Shown: positions 33,766-43,500 of the stretch, piece after piece | Layout: every line of letters begins with the position of its first letter | How positions within the stretch are numbered: position 1 is the first letter of the stretch | NCBI GenBank assembly: GCA_001804815.1 | Contig: MHBI01000096.1 | Coordinates: 1-62,042, forward strand | Reading direction: 5' to 3' | Length of the DNA: 62,042 bases | Source: Lentisphaerae bacterium GWF2_50_93 | GTDB lineage: Bacteria; Verrucomicrobiota; Lentisphaeria; Victivallales; GWF2-50-93 | Position numbers and translations under genes: made by a program | The notes under the pieces: model-generated | Seen by the model: only the letters and a program-made list of their open reading frames with translations | The model's database searches: none | Told to the model about the DNA's origin: nothing

Positions 33766-34809
33766 TTACCTAATTCTTTTCCATTTTGCATTTCTGCCTA
33801 TTGAAATGCTCCTGACTATATTTTGCGCCTTGAGTCGTTTAAGCGTGAGGCGGATCATATCGATGCCGACTCCGGGACACGCATTCTGGAGTTCTGAAAC
33901 GCTAAATTCAGAATCCATTTTGTTGATTGCCTCTCGGAGCATTTCCGTCTTCTCCCCTTTTGGTGCGGGAATTTGTCCAGCCCTGTCTTCAAATTCATCG
34001 TATGCCTTTTTGATGATGAAAAGAAGGAATCCGAGAAACGGCCAGGGATCGTGTTTGCCCTCGTGCCAGCCTTGGGAACTCTGTTTCAGAGTCTCGTAGT
34101 AACGTTCCTTGTTATCCTCTATTAGCCGTTCGAGACTTATGTATCGGCCTACTTCTATCCCTATGTGGTAGCATGTCAGCAGAAGCAGAAGACGGGAAAC
34201 CCGTCCATTGCCGTCACGAAAGGGATGTATGCAGAGAAAATCCAGATTGAAGGCGGCCAAAAGAAGCAAATGTGAAAGTTCCCGCTCCCTGATTTGCCGA
34301 GCCCACATTTCCATGAGCTTTCTGCTAAAACGCGGGGTATCTTTCGGAGAAACGGTTTTAAATCTGACAAGCTGACTGCCATCCCGCCTCTTTTCTACTA
34401 TGTCAACCGACTTGTCCTTGTATTTTCCGGAGTCCCAGATTTCTCCTCGGCATGAAGCGTGAAGTTTCAGCATGGTTTCCTCGGAGACATGGAGTTTTGC
34501 GCCGAGCCTGTGGATAAGATTGAGTGCATCCCTGTAGCCGGCAATCTCGATTTCGTCGCGATCACGCAAGGCAGGATGACCGAATACTACTGTTCCCACG
34601 CGTTTCCGGTCAATTTCCACGCCTTCTATCCGGTTTGAGGATATTGCACTCTGGGCAATTGCGTGTTCCCGGAGGACTTTTAGCCGCTGTGGCGACTGGC
34701 GCATGAAAAGTTCCTGCACCCCCTGCATCCGCCCAATATCTGAAAGATACCATGACACCGTCATCGGTATCTCGATGCGCTTTTCCTGAATCATTTCAAG
34801 AGTTTTCAT
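33766..34809 (-). CDS. Fic family protein
   Basis: 347 residues. The Fic core is HPFRDGNGRVSR (about residues 196-207), complete in its catalytic His and phosphate-binding residues. The inhibitory motif SSNRIEG (S-x3-E-G, about 57-63) is N-terminal, so this is a class II Fic of the Fic/DOC_N kind. The C-terminal third (SVSELQNACPGVGIDMIRLT, LKRLKAQNIVRSI) looks like a winged helix. It presumably modifies a protein target with AMP in the cytoplasm. It is distant in sequence from the Fic protein at 5.6 kb and lacks the TCTCCGCA repeats. It is flanked by gene debris on one side and the GH16 gene on the other. Confidence 0.87.
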   Translation of the reverse strand: MKTLEMIQEKRIEIPMTVSWYLSDIGRMQGVQELFMRQSPQRLKVLREHAIAQSAISSNRIEGVEIDRKRVGTVVFGHPALRDRDEIEIAGYRDALNLIHRLGAKLHVSEETMLKLHASCRGEIWDSGKYKDKSVDIVEKRRDGSQLVRFKTVSPKDTPRFSRKLMEMWARQIRERELSHLLLLAAFNLDFLCIHPFRDGNGRVSRLLLLLTCYHIGIEVGRYISLERLIEDNKERYYETLKQSSQGWHEGKHDPWPFLGFLLFIIKKAYDEFEDRAGQIPAPKGEKTEMLREAINKMDSEFSVSELQNACPGVGIDMIRLTLKRLKAQNIVRSISIGRNAKWKRIR

Positions 34810-35044
34810 TTTATTCCAGGCCGTGTTACAATTTCGTATTCGTCAATAATGAGATAAAGGAAAGTTCTGAACCTGCACGTATTTTTCTTGGCATACTATA
34901 TTAAATCTCAAATATTTAAGATTCTTTTTAGCTTACCACATTTTTAATGAGTTTCAACCGTCAGGGCAAGTTTGGAAATATGAAAAAAAAGGAGAAGTCA
35001 CCACTGATTTCTCAACACAGAGTTATTGCAGATGGCTACAGATG

Positions 35045-35914
35045 TTATTTCTTCCCTGAACCTAGCTGTGAAGAATCAAATTTCTGATATACTCGGACAT
35101 AGTCGATCTCGTATCTGGTCGGGAAAAGAGTGTTCGTAGGATCTCCGCCGTTGTCGCCGCCTATCGCTAGATTCAAAAGGAGATAATGCGGCTGGTGGAA
35201 AGGATTCTTCGGACCTTTGTCAGTAGGATTGATGGTCTTGTTAAGATCAACATTGTTTAGAAGGATGTCATCGACATAGAGCCTGATTGCATCCTTGTCC
35301 CAGTCCATGCGCCAGACATGGAACTTCTGATCCCAGTCAGGATCGTTGAAGGACTTCACAGGCTTCTTGGTGGTGGACCATTTTGCCTGATATTTCTTGT
35401 CGGTACCCCAGCAGGCGTTGGCGAGAATGTCGTCCTTGTAATATTCCATCAGATCGATTTCGCCGCAGCTTGGCCATTCGCCTGAAATTCCAAGAAACCA
35501 TATGGCCGGCCACAATCCTTGTTTTGCTGAAATTTTCGCCTTGACTTCAAAGCGCCCGTATTGCCAGTTGTGAAGTCCGCTGGTCTTCAGGCTCGCAGCG
35601 GTATATTCGATGAACTTCCTGTTCTCCTTCCACTCCTTGCTGCCTTCCTTGAAATTGGGATTCGGTTTCTTCTCGCGCCGGCCCTCGATGACAAGCTTGC
35701 CATCCTTGCAGAATGCGTTCTCAGGCTGGTACCATTGCGCTTCCTTGTTCCTCACAAAACCGTTTTCAAACTTCCAGTTCTTCGGGTCCGGCGCACCATC
35801 CTTGTCGAACTCGTCGGCCCAGACAAGTCGATATCCTTCGGGAACCGAAATTTCCCCTGCAGAACCCACACCAGCAGCCAAGATACTGCTGGCCATCAAG
35901 AGACAGATTTTCAT
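35045..35914 (-). CDS. Secreted GH16 beta-glucanase (laminarinase-like)
   Basis: About 289 residues. A signal peptide (MKICLLMASSILAAGVGSAG) precedes a single GH16 jelly roll: YRLVWADEFDKDGAPDPKNW, GRFEVKAKISAKQGLWPAIW and the catalytic E-I-D-L-M-E (about residue 152) in SCGEIDLMEYYKD. The intact E-x-D-x2-E motif indicates activity on beta-1,3 or mixed beta-1,3/1,4 glucans, or another GH16 substrate. AAAGGG lies six bases before the ATG at 35914. Other in-frame ATGs (35917, 35929, 35947) are possible. It is last in the long minus-strand carbohydrate operon. Confidence 0.9.
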   Translation of the reverse strand: MKICLLMASSILAAGVGSAGEISVPEGYRLVWADEFDKDGAPDPKNWKFENGFVRNKEAQWYQPENAFCKDGKLVIEGRREKKPNPNFKEGSKEWKENRKFIEYTAASLKTSGLHNWQYGRFEVKAKISAKQGLWPAIWFLGISGEWPSCGEIDLMEYYKDDILANACWGTDKKYQAKWSTTKKPVKSFNDPDWDQKFHVWRMDWDKDAIRLYVDDILLNNVDLNKTINPTDKGPKNPFHQPHYLLLNLAIGGDNGGDPTNTLFPTRYEIDYVRVYQKFDSSQLGSGKK

Positions 35915-35948
35915 CATATGCCCTTTCATATAATTAATAGCACCCAAC

Positions 35949-36013
35949 GGATGACTGGATTAATGGATTGCTGGATGGTTGGGAAATTCCTAAAAATCCA
36001 ACAATCCATTCAT
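35949..36013. repeat. ATGGATTGCTGGATGG-type palindrome
   Basis: GGATTAATGGATTGCTGGAT and GGTTGGG on the left face CCAACAATCCATTCATCC on the right. A related palindrome lies at 57433-57590 and a single arm at about 8240-8265. It fills the gap between the GH16 and SGNH genes. Confidence 0.6.
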
Positions 36014-36019
36014 CCGCAA

Positions 36020-36706
36020 TTACAGGTATCGCGTTACGACTTGTTCGATGGCATCAGCCCAAATCTTGTAGCCTTTCTCCGCCGGATGACAGCGATCGTT
36101 CATGAGTTCAAGAGGTATTTCGCCATCAGAACCGATGAAACGCTGTCCGATGTCCAGATGAATGATGCCGGGTTTACACTCCAGTCCCGACTTCAGCACA
36201 GCATTCAATTCCTTGACTTTGGCGTGAACTGGATCGTTGCTGAGACCGCGCGGAAAGATGGACATGACCAGGATCATGCTTTCGGGCGAATGCCGGTGGA
36301 TGAACTGGCAGATCGCCTCTATGCCTGCAAAGATCTCTGCGGCGCTGTTGGCGCGGGCAGTGCTGTTTCCTGTGAGATTGTTGGTGCCGATGTTCAGCAC
36401 CACCAGTTTCGGATGCTGTCCAGCAAACTCTCCGTTCTCCAGGCGCCAGAGTACGTTCTGAGTGCAGTCCCAGCCATAACCTAGATCGAAGGCACTCCGC
36501 TGTCCGTAATACCTCTGCCAGATTGCTGCACCGCGGCCTTCCATCTCAAACATGTGGGTAATGGAATCGCCGATGAAGATCAGGTCATGCGATCCTTTTT
36601 TAGCTTCCGCCACCTTCTGGCTTCTGCGCTCATTCCAGTCGTAGAAGTCCTTCTGAGTATTGGGAACTGGAACGATGGCGGTATTTATTATTTCATGCTC
36701 GCTCAT
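36020..36706 (-). CDS. SGNH/GDSL esterase (acetylhydrolase-like)
   Basis: 228 residues without a signal peptide. The nucleophile block DLIFIGDSITHMFE is at about 41-54, LVVLNIGTNNLTGN is the oxyanion/Asn block and DRCHPAEKGYKIWADAI carries the catalytic Asp-x2-His at about 207-210. It resembles platelet-activating-factor acetylhydrolase-type SGNH enzymes that deacylate sugars. It probably removes acetyl groups from oligosaccharides after uptake. It starts 21 bases after the GH2 stop, which points to one operon. Confidence 0.85.
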   Translation of the reverse strand: MSEHEIINTAIVPVPNTQKDFYDWNERRSQKVAEAKKGSHDLIFIGDSITHMFEMEGRGAAIWQRYYGQRSAFDLGYGWDCTQNVLWRLENGEFAGQHPKLVVLNIGTNNLTGNSTARANSAAEIFAGIEAICQFIHRHSPESMILVMSIFPRGLSNDPVHAKVKELNAVLKSGLECKPGIIHLDIGQRFIGSDGEIPLELMNDRCHPAEKGYKIWADAIEQVVTRYL

Positions 36707-36727
36707 TCTCTCACCATTGATTTCTTG

Positions 36728-38701
36728 TCATTTTACAGGTTCCCTGAATATTTTCCCAACCGCCAGCGCCGCAGGTTTTGGTCGGCCATAAAAATCGAAT
36801 ATCGATGTGTTGGCCATGCATGGGAAGGCGTCGCGCCCCATCCAGATGATGGTTCCGCCGATGCCAGGGAAACGATCCTTGCAGGCGCGCACTGCGATTT
36901 CCAGCGAATGGCGCTGGTGTTCCAGGCTCCATTCGACATACTCCTCGATATTGCGGGGTTCGCGATTGTGCTCCTTCAGGAACTGGGGCATCTGCACCCA
37001 CCACATCGTGCGGCGCCAGAGCGGATTGTCCATGCTTGGCGGCATGACAGGCAGGCCGTCGGAATATTTTTTTATGATGTCGATCGGACTTGTTCCCGGG
37101 CATCCGAGTTCGGAACGGAACAAGGAGTCATCGCTCTTCCAGTAATCCTTCCATTCCTTCTCGGGATCGCCGCCGCAGTTCCAAGGTCCATGCACATCCC
37201 AGTGCAGCCCCTTGCCAAAATCTTTTTCGCTTGCACAGAACCTCGGACCTGAAGAAGATGAGGGCAGAAACCGGCGTCCAGGATCCATCTCGTCAATCAG
37301 CTTTTTCCATTTCTTCATCAACGGATGGGAGAGAGTGACAGGCTTGCCGGTACCTTTCTTATTGCCTTCCAAATCTCCCTGGAGTTCGTTTCCGCCGCAC
37401 CATAGGAGGAGGCTTGCGTGATTCTGCCGTCTTTCGATGTAGGAGCGCGCAATCTCCACGAGTTCATCCATTGCACGCGGATCTTCAGGCGGCCAGTTCT
37501 CGGTGCCGGAAGATGACATGGGAAACTCCTGCCAGACAAGTATTCCAAATTCATCGCACAGATCGTAGAAGCATTCCTTCTCGAGGACTGCGCCTCCCCA
37601 TACGCGCAGCACGTTGAATCCGAGATCACGGTATATCTCCAGCTGCTTCCGGTAATCATCCTGCTTGACATCCGCGAAGTTAGGAAGGATGGGAGTCCAA
37701 TCCACGCCCTGCAGGAAAATCGCCTTTCCATTGACATTGCAGATCCAGGGATCGGCTTTTTTCGGTGCGCCTCTGCACTGTGTCCATTCAACATGCTTGA
37801 ATCCGACGCGCTGGATACGCTCGTCAATGATCTTCTTTTTGCTGTCGAACAATTCCACTTTGAGAGTGTAGAGCGGATGATCCCCGGCCCCGTTGGTCTG
37901 CCATGGAGACACATCAAGATCTCCAAGCTTGATTCCCCGTGCCAGGGCTTTCGGATCAAACTCCTTTACTGCAAGCTTGCGTTTGCCGCCCAGCAGTGAA
38001 ATCCTGAGCCTGCATCCCTTGGCATCTTCTATCTTCCCATGGCATTTGAGAACGCCGCATTTTTTCAACAAGTCGTAATCAGGCTGGCAGCGGAATGAGG
38101 AGATGTTTCCATGACGCTCCACGCATTCCAGGAAAAGCTCATCCCATATACCAATCTGGAGGAGGCGTGGCTGCCAGTCCCAGGTGTAGTTGAACCTGGG
38201 CTTCCATTCCGTCATCCGCGAAGTATAGCCGAACTGGCCCAGCCAGCGCGGCGGACAGTCAAAAATGATTCTCAGGATATTTCCGGAATCCTTCAAGGCT
38301 TTTGTAAAATCGAATGAATGCGGTACCATGGAATTCTTGAAAGTCCCGACTTCCTCCCCATTGAGGAACACCCAGCCGGAATAGTCGAGGCCCATGCAGC
38401 GCAAACGGCAGATGCCGTCCTTCCTGCCTTTCATCCATTTGTCGGGCAGACACGTCTCATAGATCCAGTGGCGGTTTTCAACCCACTCGCATTCCTTGGC
38501 ATTCATGCCCATGTTCCAGTCAGGCAGTATTTTGGCGGCCAGCAAGGCTCCTTGCACGGAACCTGGCACGTTTGCCTTTACTGCAGGAATCTCCGCCGCG
38601 GAGTCGGCGCCTATCTCCATGCTCTTCATGAACGACCACCCGAAAGGCGCGTATCCCGCAAGCCGCCATTCGAGCAGCGAAAGATCAAAAATATTCTTCA
38701 T
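36728..38701 (-). CDS. GH2 family beta-mannosidase-like enzyme
   Basis: 657 residues, no signal peptide. The N-terminal sugar-binding domain (WIYETCLPDKWMKGRKDGIC, RLRCMGLDYSGWVFLNGEEV) and Ig-like middle lead to the TIM barrel. That contains GVDWTPILPNF, GFNVLRVWGGAVLEKECFYD, the acid/base Glu in LLWCGGNELQGD (about 438) and the nucleophile Glu in FRSELGCPG (about 528). GVDW-x-P and VWGGG-like blocks are typical of beta-mannosidases. Such enzymes are usually about 800 residues or more, so the C-terminal Ig domain is short or missing. It overlaps the upstream propeller gene by four bases (ATGA). Confidence 0.85.
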   Translation of the reverse strand: MKNIFDLSLLEWRLAGYAPFGWSFMKSMEIGADSAAEIPAVKANVPGSVQGALLAAKILPDWNMGMNAKECEWVENRHWIYETCLPDKWMKGRKDGICRLRCMGLDYSGWVFLNGEEVGTFKNSMVPHSFDFTKALKDSGNILRIIFDCPPRWLGQFGYTSRMTEWKPRFNYTWDWQPRLLQIGIWDELFLECVERHGNISSFRCQPDYDLLKKCGVLKCHGKIEDAKGCRLRISLLGGKRKLAVKEFDPKALARGIKLGDLDVSPWQTNGAGDHPLYTLKVELFDSKKKIIDERIQRVGFKHVEWTQCRGAPKKADPWICNVNGKAIFLQGVDWTPILPNFADVKQDDYRKQLEIYRDLGFNVLRVWGGAVLEKECFYDLCDEFGILVWQEFPMSSSGTENWPPEDPRAMDELVEIARSYIERRQNHASLLLWCGGNELQGDLEGNKKGTGKPVTLSHPLMKKWKKLIDEMDPGRRFLPSSSSGPRFCASEKDFGKGLHWDVHGPWNCGGDPEKEWKDYWKSDDSLFRSELGCPGTSPIDIIKKYSDGLPVMPPSMDNPLWRRTMWWVQMPQFLKEHNREPRNIEEYVEWSLEHQRHSLEIAVRACKDRFPGIGGTIIWMGRDAFPCMANTSIFDFYGRPKPAALAVGKIFREPVK

Positions 38702-40581
38702 TTGCTCTCCTGCAGTTCAAGCTTCAAGATCCGCTGGTTGCCGCTGTCGTAAAGCACCGCCCTTTTTCCATCTGCCGCAATGACAGCCGGCGAATTCATC
38801 TTTGTAATTTCACTTCCTGCGGTGTCCGCAACGCCATATGTAGCCAGCTGTTTTCCTGAAGAGAGATCAAAGCAGACCACGCGGTTCCTCATTTTGTCGG
38901 ATACCCAGAGCCTGCCTGAATCCAAAGCAAGCCAGATGGAAGCTCCGAATTTGTCGGCATTGTCCTGCCCGAAGGAATTCCAGCGGCGTTTCTCCTTCCA
39001 GCCCTCGCCATCTCTTGCAAGCTCGATCACGTATCCGTCCCCTGCCCCGATCAGCATGTCCTTGCCGGATGATGCAAGCGATGTCCATTCCTTTACCGGT
39101 GTTGCAGTGATCAACTGTACGGCTGCCCCATCACTATTGTATGATCCGTCGCCATTAATATTGGCTGCAGTAAGCTTGCCGTTGGCTTCAAGAATCAGCA
39201 GCACGCGCTTCTTGTTCATTTCAGTGACCGCAACTGCAACAGCCTCCTTTGGCAGTGCTGTCTGCGCCTCGATGCGCCCCAGCCTGACTTCCTTGTCCAT
39301 CTTGCCGAACATCACCATGGGTTTTCCCCACATGATGCCGTAACCGCAAATGGAGCCTGAGTCCATCATCGCCATACCAAAAACTTTTTCAGGAACAGGA
39401 ACTCCCCAGCGCTGTGGTGTGGATGGACCATCGTTCCAGTCCCAGTTGCCCGAAACGCACCATGTGCGGCCTTCGCGATCCAGCGCCAGCGCGCCGCACG
39501 ACTGGAGCGCGCCAATTCTCCGTACCGGCTCGAAACGCTTGTCCGCACCTATCCACTCGAGCAGATGTATGACGCCGCCGAATCCTGAAATTGCAAACAG
39601 ATTCGGATTGATCTGGGCAAGACCTCTTCCGTTGACGATTTCGGACTGCTCGGCGACATGTCCGATGAACGATCCGGAATTTCCACCGAGTACCACTCCC
39701 GGCGAGGGTTTGAGCTCCTTGTCGAAACGGCGGAGAGTGCTGTGCCATGCGCTGCCGTACCAGCTGCCATTGAGATATTGAGACCGTTCTCCCGGAGCAC
39801 CGGCGATCAGTTCAACTTTATCTGCCGCCTCTGGAACAACCTTGTAGACCTTCCATTCCAGTATTGCACAGATCGATCCGTCGGGCCCGAACTCCACGCC
39901 GTCAGGATTCTTCTTCAAGGTCGCAACAGGTTTCTTTTCTCCTTTGGCGTTGACGAGGAAAACTTCAGGCCCCTTCGCGGCAAGCACCCAGCCGTCCTTT
40001 GATGAGAACGACATCTTGGTCGCTTCAATCTTCATAGGCTGGACCTCGGAACCTGCCGGCGCATCGACTGGAAGCGAATAGAGCTGTCCGCCCATCCTGA
40101 TGATGAGCGTATCGCCGGCGAGCGCTACTGCGTCCGAATTGCGGTCTGCATTTGTCTTCGGAAGCTTATATGAGGCAAGCAGCCTTCCGTCAACCGCATA
40201 CCTGTTCAGGGCTGCTCCGCCGCGGTCCCACAAGGAGCCATAGCGGTCGCAGACAATTCCCATGCCGCTTGTACCGGCTCCGTCGAAGCGGACGAGTGAA
40301 GCGCCCTGCTCACCTGAATTTCCAAGGACACCGTCGCAGATGATCACGTCGGCATTCACAGATATTGCGGAAAAGCACAGTGCAATTGCAGCCGAAAACA
40401 AGTAAGCTTTAAGCTGTAGCGTGGCGAGGCAGGCGATGTCATTGAAAGTATGTCTGGTTTTAACCCGACGTTTGGTTGGCGGTTTACCCCAGTCATTCGA
40501 CGGGGCAGAGAAAACCGCCCTACTTATGAGGCAAAGCACCCAACTCAGCGGATACAAAAATAAAATCATATTTTTCTTCAT
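38698..40581 (-). CDS. Exported beta-propeller protein with element-disrupted signal peptide
   Basis: 627 residues. Downstream of about residue 75 the sequence is made of repeating propeller blades (GMGIVCDRYGSLWDRGGAAL, SKDGWVLAAKGPEVFLVNAK, CGALALDREGRTWCVSGNWD, GASIWLALDSGRLWVSDKMR), probably six. No catalytic motif is visible, so binding of glycan or protein is more likely. The start is fixed by an ATGA overlap with the 1233-aa gene upstream and by GGAGGT. Residues about 9-60 are encoded by a MITE-like element (40402-40555) that splits the signal peptide. Two hydrophobic stretches result, and export may rest on the second (LFSAAIALCFSAISVNA). It overlaps the GH2 gene by four bases. Confidence 0.75.
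   Translation of the reverse strand: MKKNMILFLYPLSWVLCLISRAVFSAPSNDWGKPPTKRRVKTRHTFNDIACLATLQLKAYLFSAAIALCFSAISVNADVIICDGVLGNSGEQGASLVRFDGAGTSGMGIVCDRYGSLWDRGGAALNRYAVDGRLLASYKLPKTNADRNSDAVALAGDTLIIRMGGQLYSLPVDAPAGSEVQPMKIEATKMSFSSKDGWVLAAKGPEVFLVNAKGEKKPVATLKKNPDGVEFGPDGSICAILEWKVYKVVPEAADKVELIAGAPGERSQYLNGSWYGSAWHSTLRRFDKELKPSPGVVLGGNSGSFIGHVAEQSEIVNGRGLAQINPNLFAISGFGGVIHLLEWIGADKRFEPVRRIGALQSCGALALDREGRTWCVSGNWDWNDGPSTPQRWGVPVPEKVFGMAMMDSGSICGYGIMWGKPMVMFGKMDKEVRLGRIEAQTALPKEAVAVAVTEMNKKRVLLILEANGKLTAANINGDGSYNSDGAAVQLITATPVKEWTSLASSGKDMLIGAGDGYVIELARDGEGWKEKRRWNSFGQDNADKFGASIWLALDSGRLWVSDKMRNRVVCFDLSSGKQLATYGVADTAGSEITKMNSPAVIAADGKRAVLYDSGNQRILKLELQESK
40402..40555. mobile_element. MITE-like element inserted in frame in the propeller gene
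   Basis: The ends GTAAGCTTTAAGCTGTAG and ACCCAACTCAGCGGATAC, and the core AGTATG, TCTGGTTTTAACCCGA, GGCGGTTT...AAACCGCC and CTACTT, match the 127-bp elements at 18594 and 60878. This copy has a 27-base insertion in the second stem (with CCCC/GGGG arms). The flanks on the coding strand are TTATTTTT and TTGTTTTC, six of eight identical, consistent with an aged 8-bp target duplication. Element plus one flank is 162 bases, a multiple of three. Confidence 0.75.
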
Positions 40582-43500
40582 GGCAGCACCTCCATAGTAA
40601 TATCACCCCACATGTTAGGACTCAGCATAATTTCTCCAGGGACGTCGTTTATGAGCCCTGTCGCCTGGTTGGACCAGTAGTTCCGGAATATGTTCGTCGT
40701 GCCTTCGGCATCTCCGTAGACAATACCGAAATCACCCCGGAGGGTTTTACCGGCATCGTTTGCCAGACCCAGATCGGCCAGAGGAACGGCAACTTCGACG
40801 TTGTAGGAATCTCCGGACTTGGTCACTGCGATATTCGCAGACTCTAGCTTCTTCACCGAATCGACCTTCTCATTCCTCCACGGGCTCTGGAAGACAACGT
40901 TGTCCGAAGCTCCTGGCTGGCGGTGGCGGTAGAGCACCGCGATATTTCCGCCCTGGAACGGCGCGATCAGCAGCCGCAGGTCGCCGGGGACAGGACCGCT
41001 GCGCTTAGGATTGGCATTAGGATCAGAGCCGATCTGCAGGTCGACGCTGTCGCCGGTCTTGAAGAGCAGCTGCCAGTCCTTTCCGTTGTTCACCCACGGC
41101 GAAGCATCCTTTACATTATAGAAGAGATATAGATTCTTTGCATCATAGGCCGCACGTATGGTTACCGGGAACTGGTTTCCCTTGTTCCATTGAGCCACTG
41201 GATCACCGGACCATCCGTCGCCCTTGCCGTCAATCCTGGGAGGTTCCTTGGCATATGGTATCCTGGTACTGCACGGTTTCGCATCTGCAGCAACTTTGCG
41301 GCTTCTGTTCCGTTCCGCGGCCGCAACCTGTTCCGCCGTGACAGAAAGGCTTCCTCCGCCACGGACAGTTTCCTTCAGACCCTCTACACGGTAGATGCGG
41401 TATTCGATTCCGCCGCCCTGGAAATAATAATTGCCGTCGGACTTAGAAAGCCCGAACGCACCGCCAAAACATTCTCCTCCGAGAATGCCGACGCCACCGG
41501 CCTGCGGATTCGTCATCAGCCTGCAGTCAGGGAACATCTCGTCTACATAAAGTCCGTCGGTGGTCATCACGAAGGCGCGGCCGTGGTTGCCATTCATCAC
41601 CATCACGTCCGACTTGTCATCGAGCGGAGCCACACCTGTGAAGAACAGGATGCCCTGAAGTTCGCCTGCACTCGGTAGTGGAGCACCGTGCGATCCGTGC
41701 ACGTTCGTCCAGCGGTTGGGATAATTCCACAGCGTCCTGCCTTCAGGCGAGAATGCCTTCATCTCAGGATCGCTGTTGACGATCATGTTGCCGAAACGGT
41801 CGACCGTAGTTTCGAGTCCGCTCCAGCTCGGTCCATCAATTTGAATTGCAGCTTTCACGGCATCATTCAGACCGGGATATTTAGGCGCACCTCCCGGCCA
41901 CCAGCCATCGGGCTTCAATGTCACCATCACGCTTTTTCCTGCGACCTTCGCAGGAACGCGTATTGTAAGATCGTTGAAATCATGTCCCCAGCCTGAACCT
42001 GCCAGCGATTCCGCTGCCGTGGAAAATTCAATCTCCTCCTTCTCCATCTTTCCGTCTCCGTTCCTGTCAACCCAGATCATTCCATATCCATGGTTCGGCT
42101 GGCCGGTCTTGCCGTATTCGTATTTGACATTGGGATAATCGCGCTTGAAGGCTTCTACGAATTCCTTCGGCGGATTCCAGGAATGGGCATAGGCGTACTG
42201 GTGTCCGGAACTCAGGAATGCCAGGAGCTTCAGCGTGTTGTTCGGCAGCAGTTCCTCGATATAGGTGATTTTTCCGTAGGCGATGACGAATGTGCGGCCG
42301 TCCTGTTTCCAGAAGCGGTAGTGCATCCCCTCCTCCCCGCCTAGAGTCGATACCGGCGTAGAAGTCTTCGCCTTGAGATCTATCTTGAACAAGGTGTCCT
42401 GTCCGAACCAGCGCGTCGAGTCCTCCGGATCAAAACCGCATCCCGGCGCACCATAGGCCGTAGGCCCGAAAAACTCCTTCCACATCGTGCCTTTGACAGT
42501 ATCATATGCGGCGAGACGCTTCGGCTTCCAGCGTGAATTCTCCGTAACCCAGAGATGTCCGTCGGCGGACATCACGAGTCCCATGGGATTGTGGAGCCTC
42601 AGCGGATCATAAGGTCCCGGAGTCACCATCGCCTCCTCTCCTTCCTCGCCGTATCCGCCCATCTTCGTGCGGATCTCGGCTGAACCGTAGGTAATCCCTC
42701 CGGGCTTGCCGATCACGCCGGCCGATTTGCCGGCTGCATCAAACATGCGGACAACATGGGACTTTGAATCGCTGACATAGAATTTCCCGTCGGGCCCGAC
42801 CGCCAGGCCCGCGGAATTCCCTTCAAGCTTGTCCGAAATAATCTTTCCTGCTTTTCCTGCCGCGAGATCGAGCTCGAGCAGTTTCTTTTCAGACAGTGCA
42901 TAGAGTTTCCCCTTGCCTGCTGCAAGTGCTGCAGGATTCGCCAGCGCAATCGAACGGAGCACGGTTCCTTTCTCGGGATCGACTTCGAGAACGGCGTTCT
43001 TCACGCTGTCGCCGATATAGAGTTTCCCATTCAGGAAAGCCATTCCCGAAAGCGCCGTGCGGCTGCCTGGCATCTTTTCCGGTGAGCCAGGCCCAATCCA
43101 GTATGAGGATATGACTGCAAAACGCTCCTTCGAATAATCAACAACGTTTCCGGAGTTGAAGTCTATTTTAACGAGAGTGATCTTGTTCTCAGCCTTCCAG
43201 TCCGGCTTGTTGCGGTCCACCTTCTGAGTCCAGCCGGTCCCGTCGTATGCCGCATATAGGAATTTGTCATCTGCGGCAACTGCGACTTTCGCAAGCCCAT
43301 GCCCCATGGGCGAATTGTATCCGCGCACGAATTTCCCGTCCTGCTCAAGCTGTATCAGCTCATAGCCGCCTTCGGAAACCGATGTCCCGAAGAACAGGTA
43401 TTTTCCACCGGTGGCGGCGGAATGGAGGGTTCCATGGTTCGACCCGGAACCGTCGCAGAACGACATGACATATTCAGGCCTGATTCCGGGATGGGAGATT

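Noticed and set aside
35561..36484. A 307-codon plus-strand frame crossing two genes
   Set aside because: It runs antisense through the GH16 and SGNH genes and the repeat between them; no motifs or start signals.
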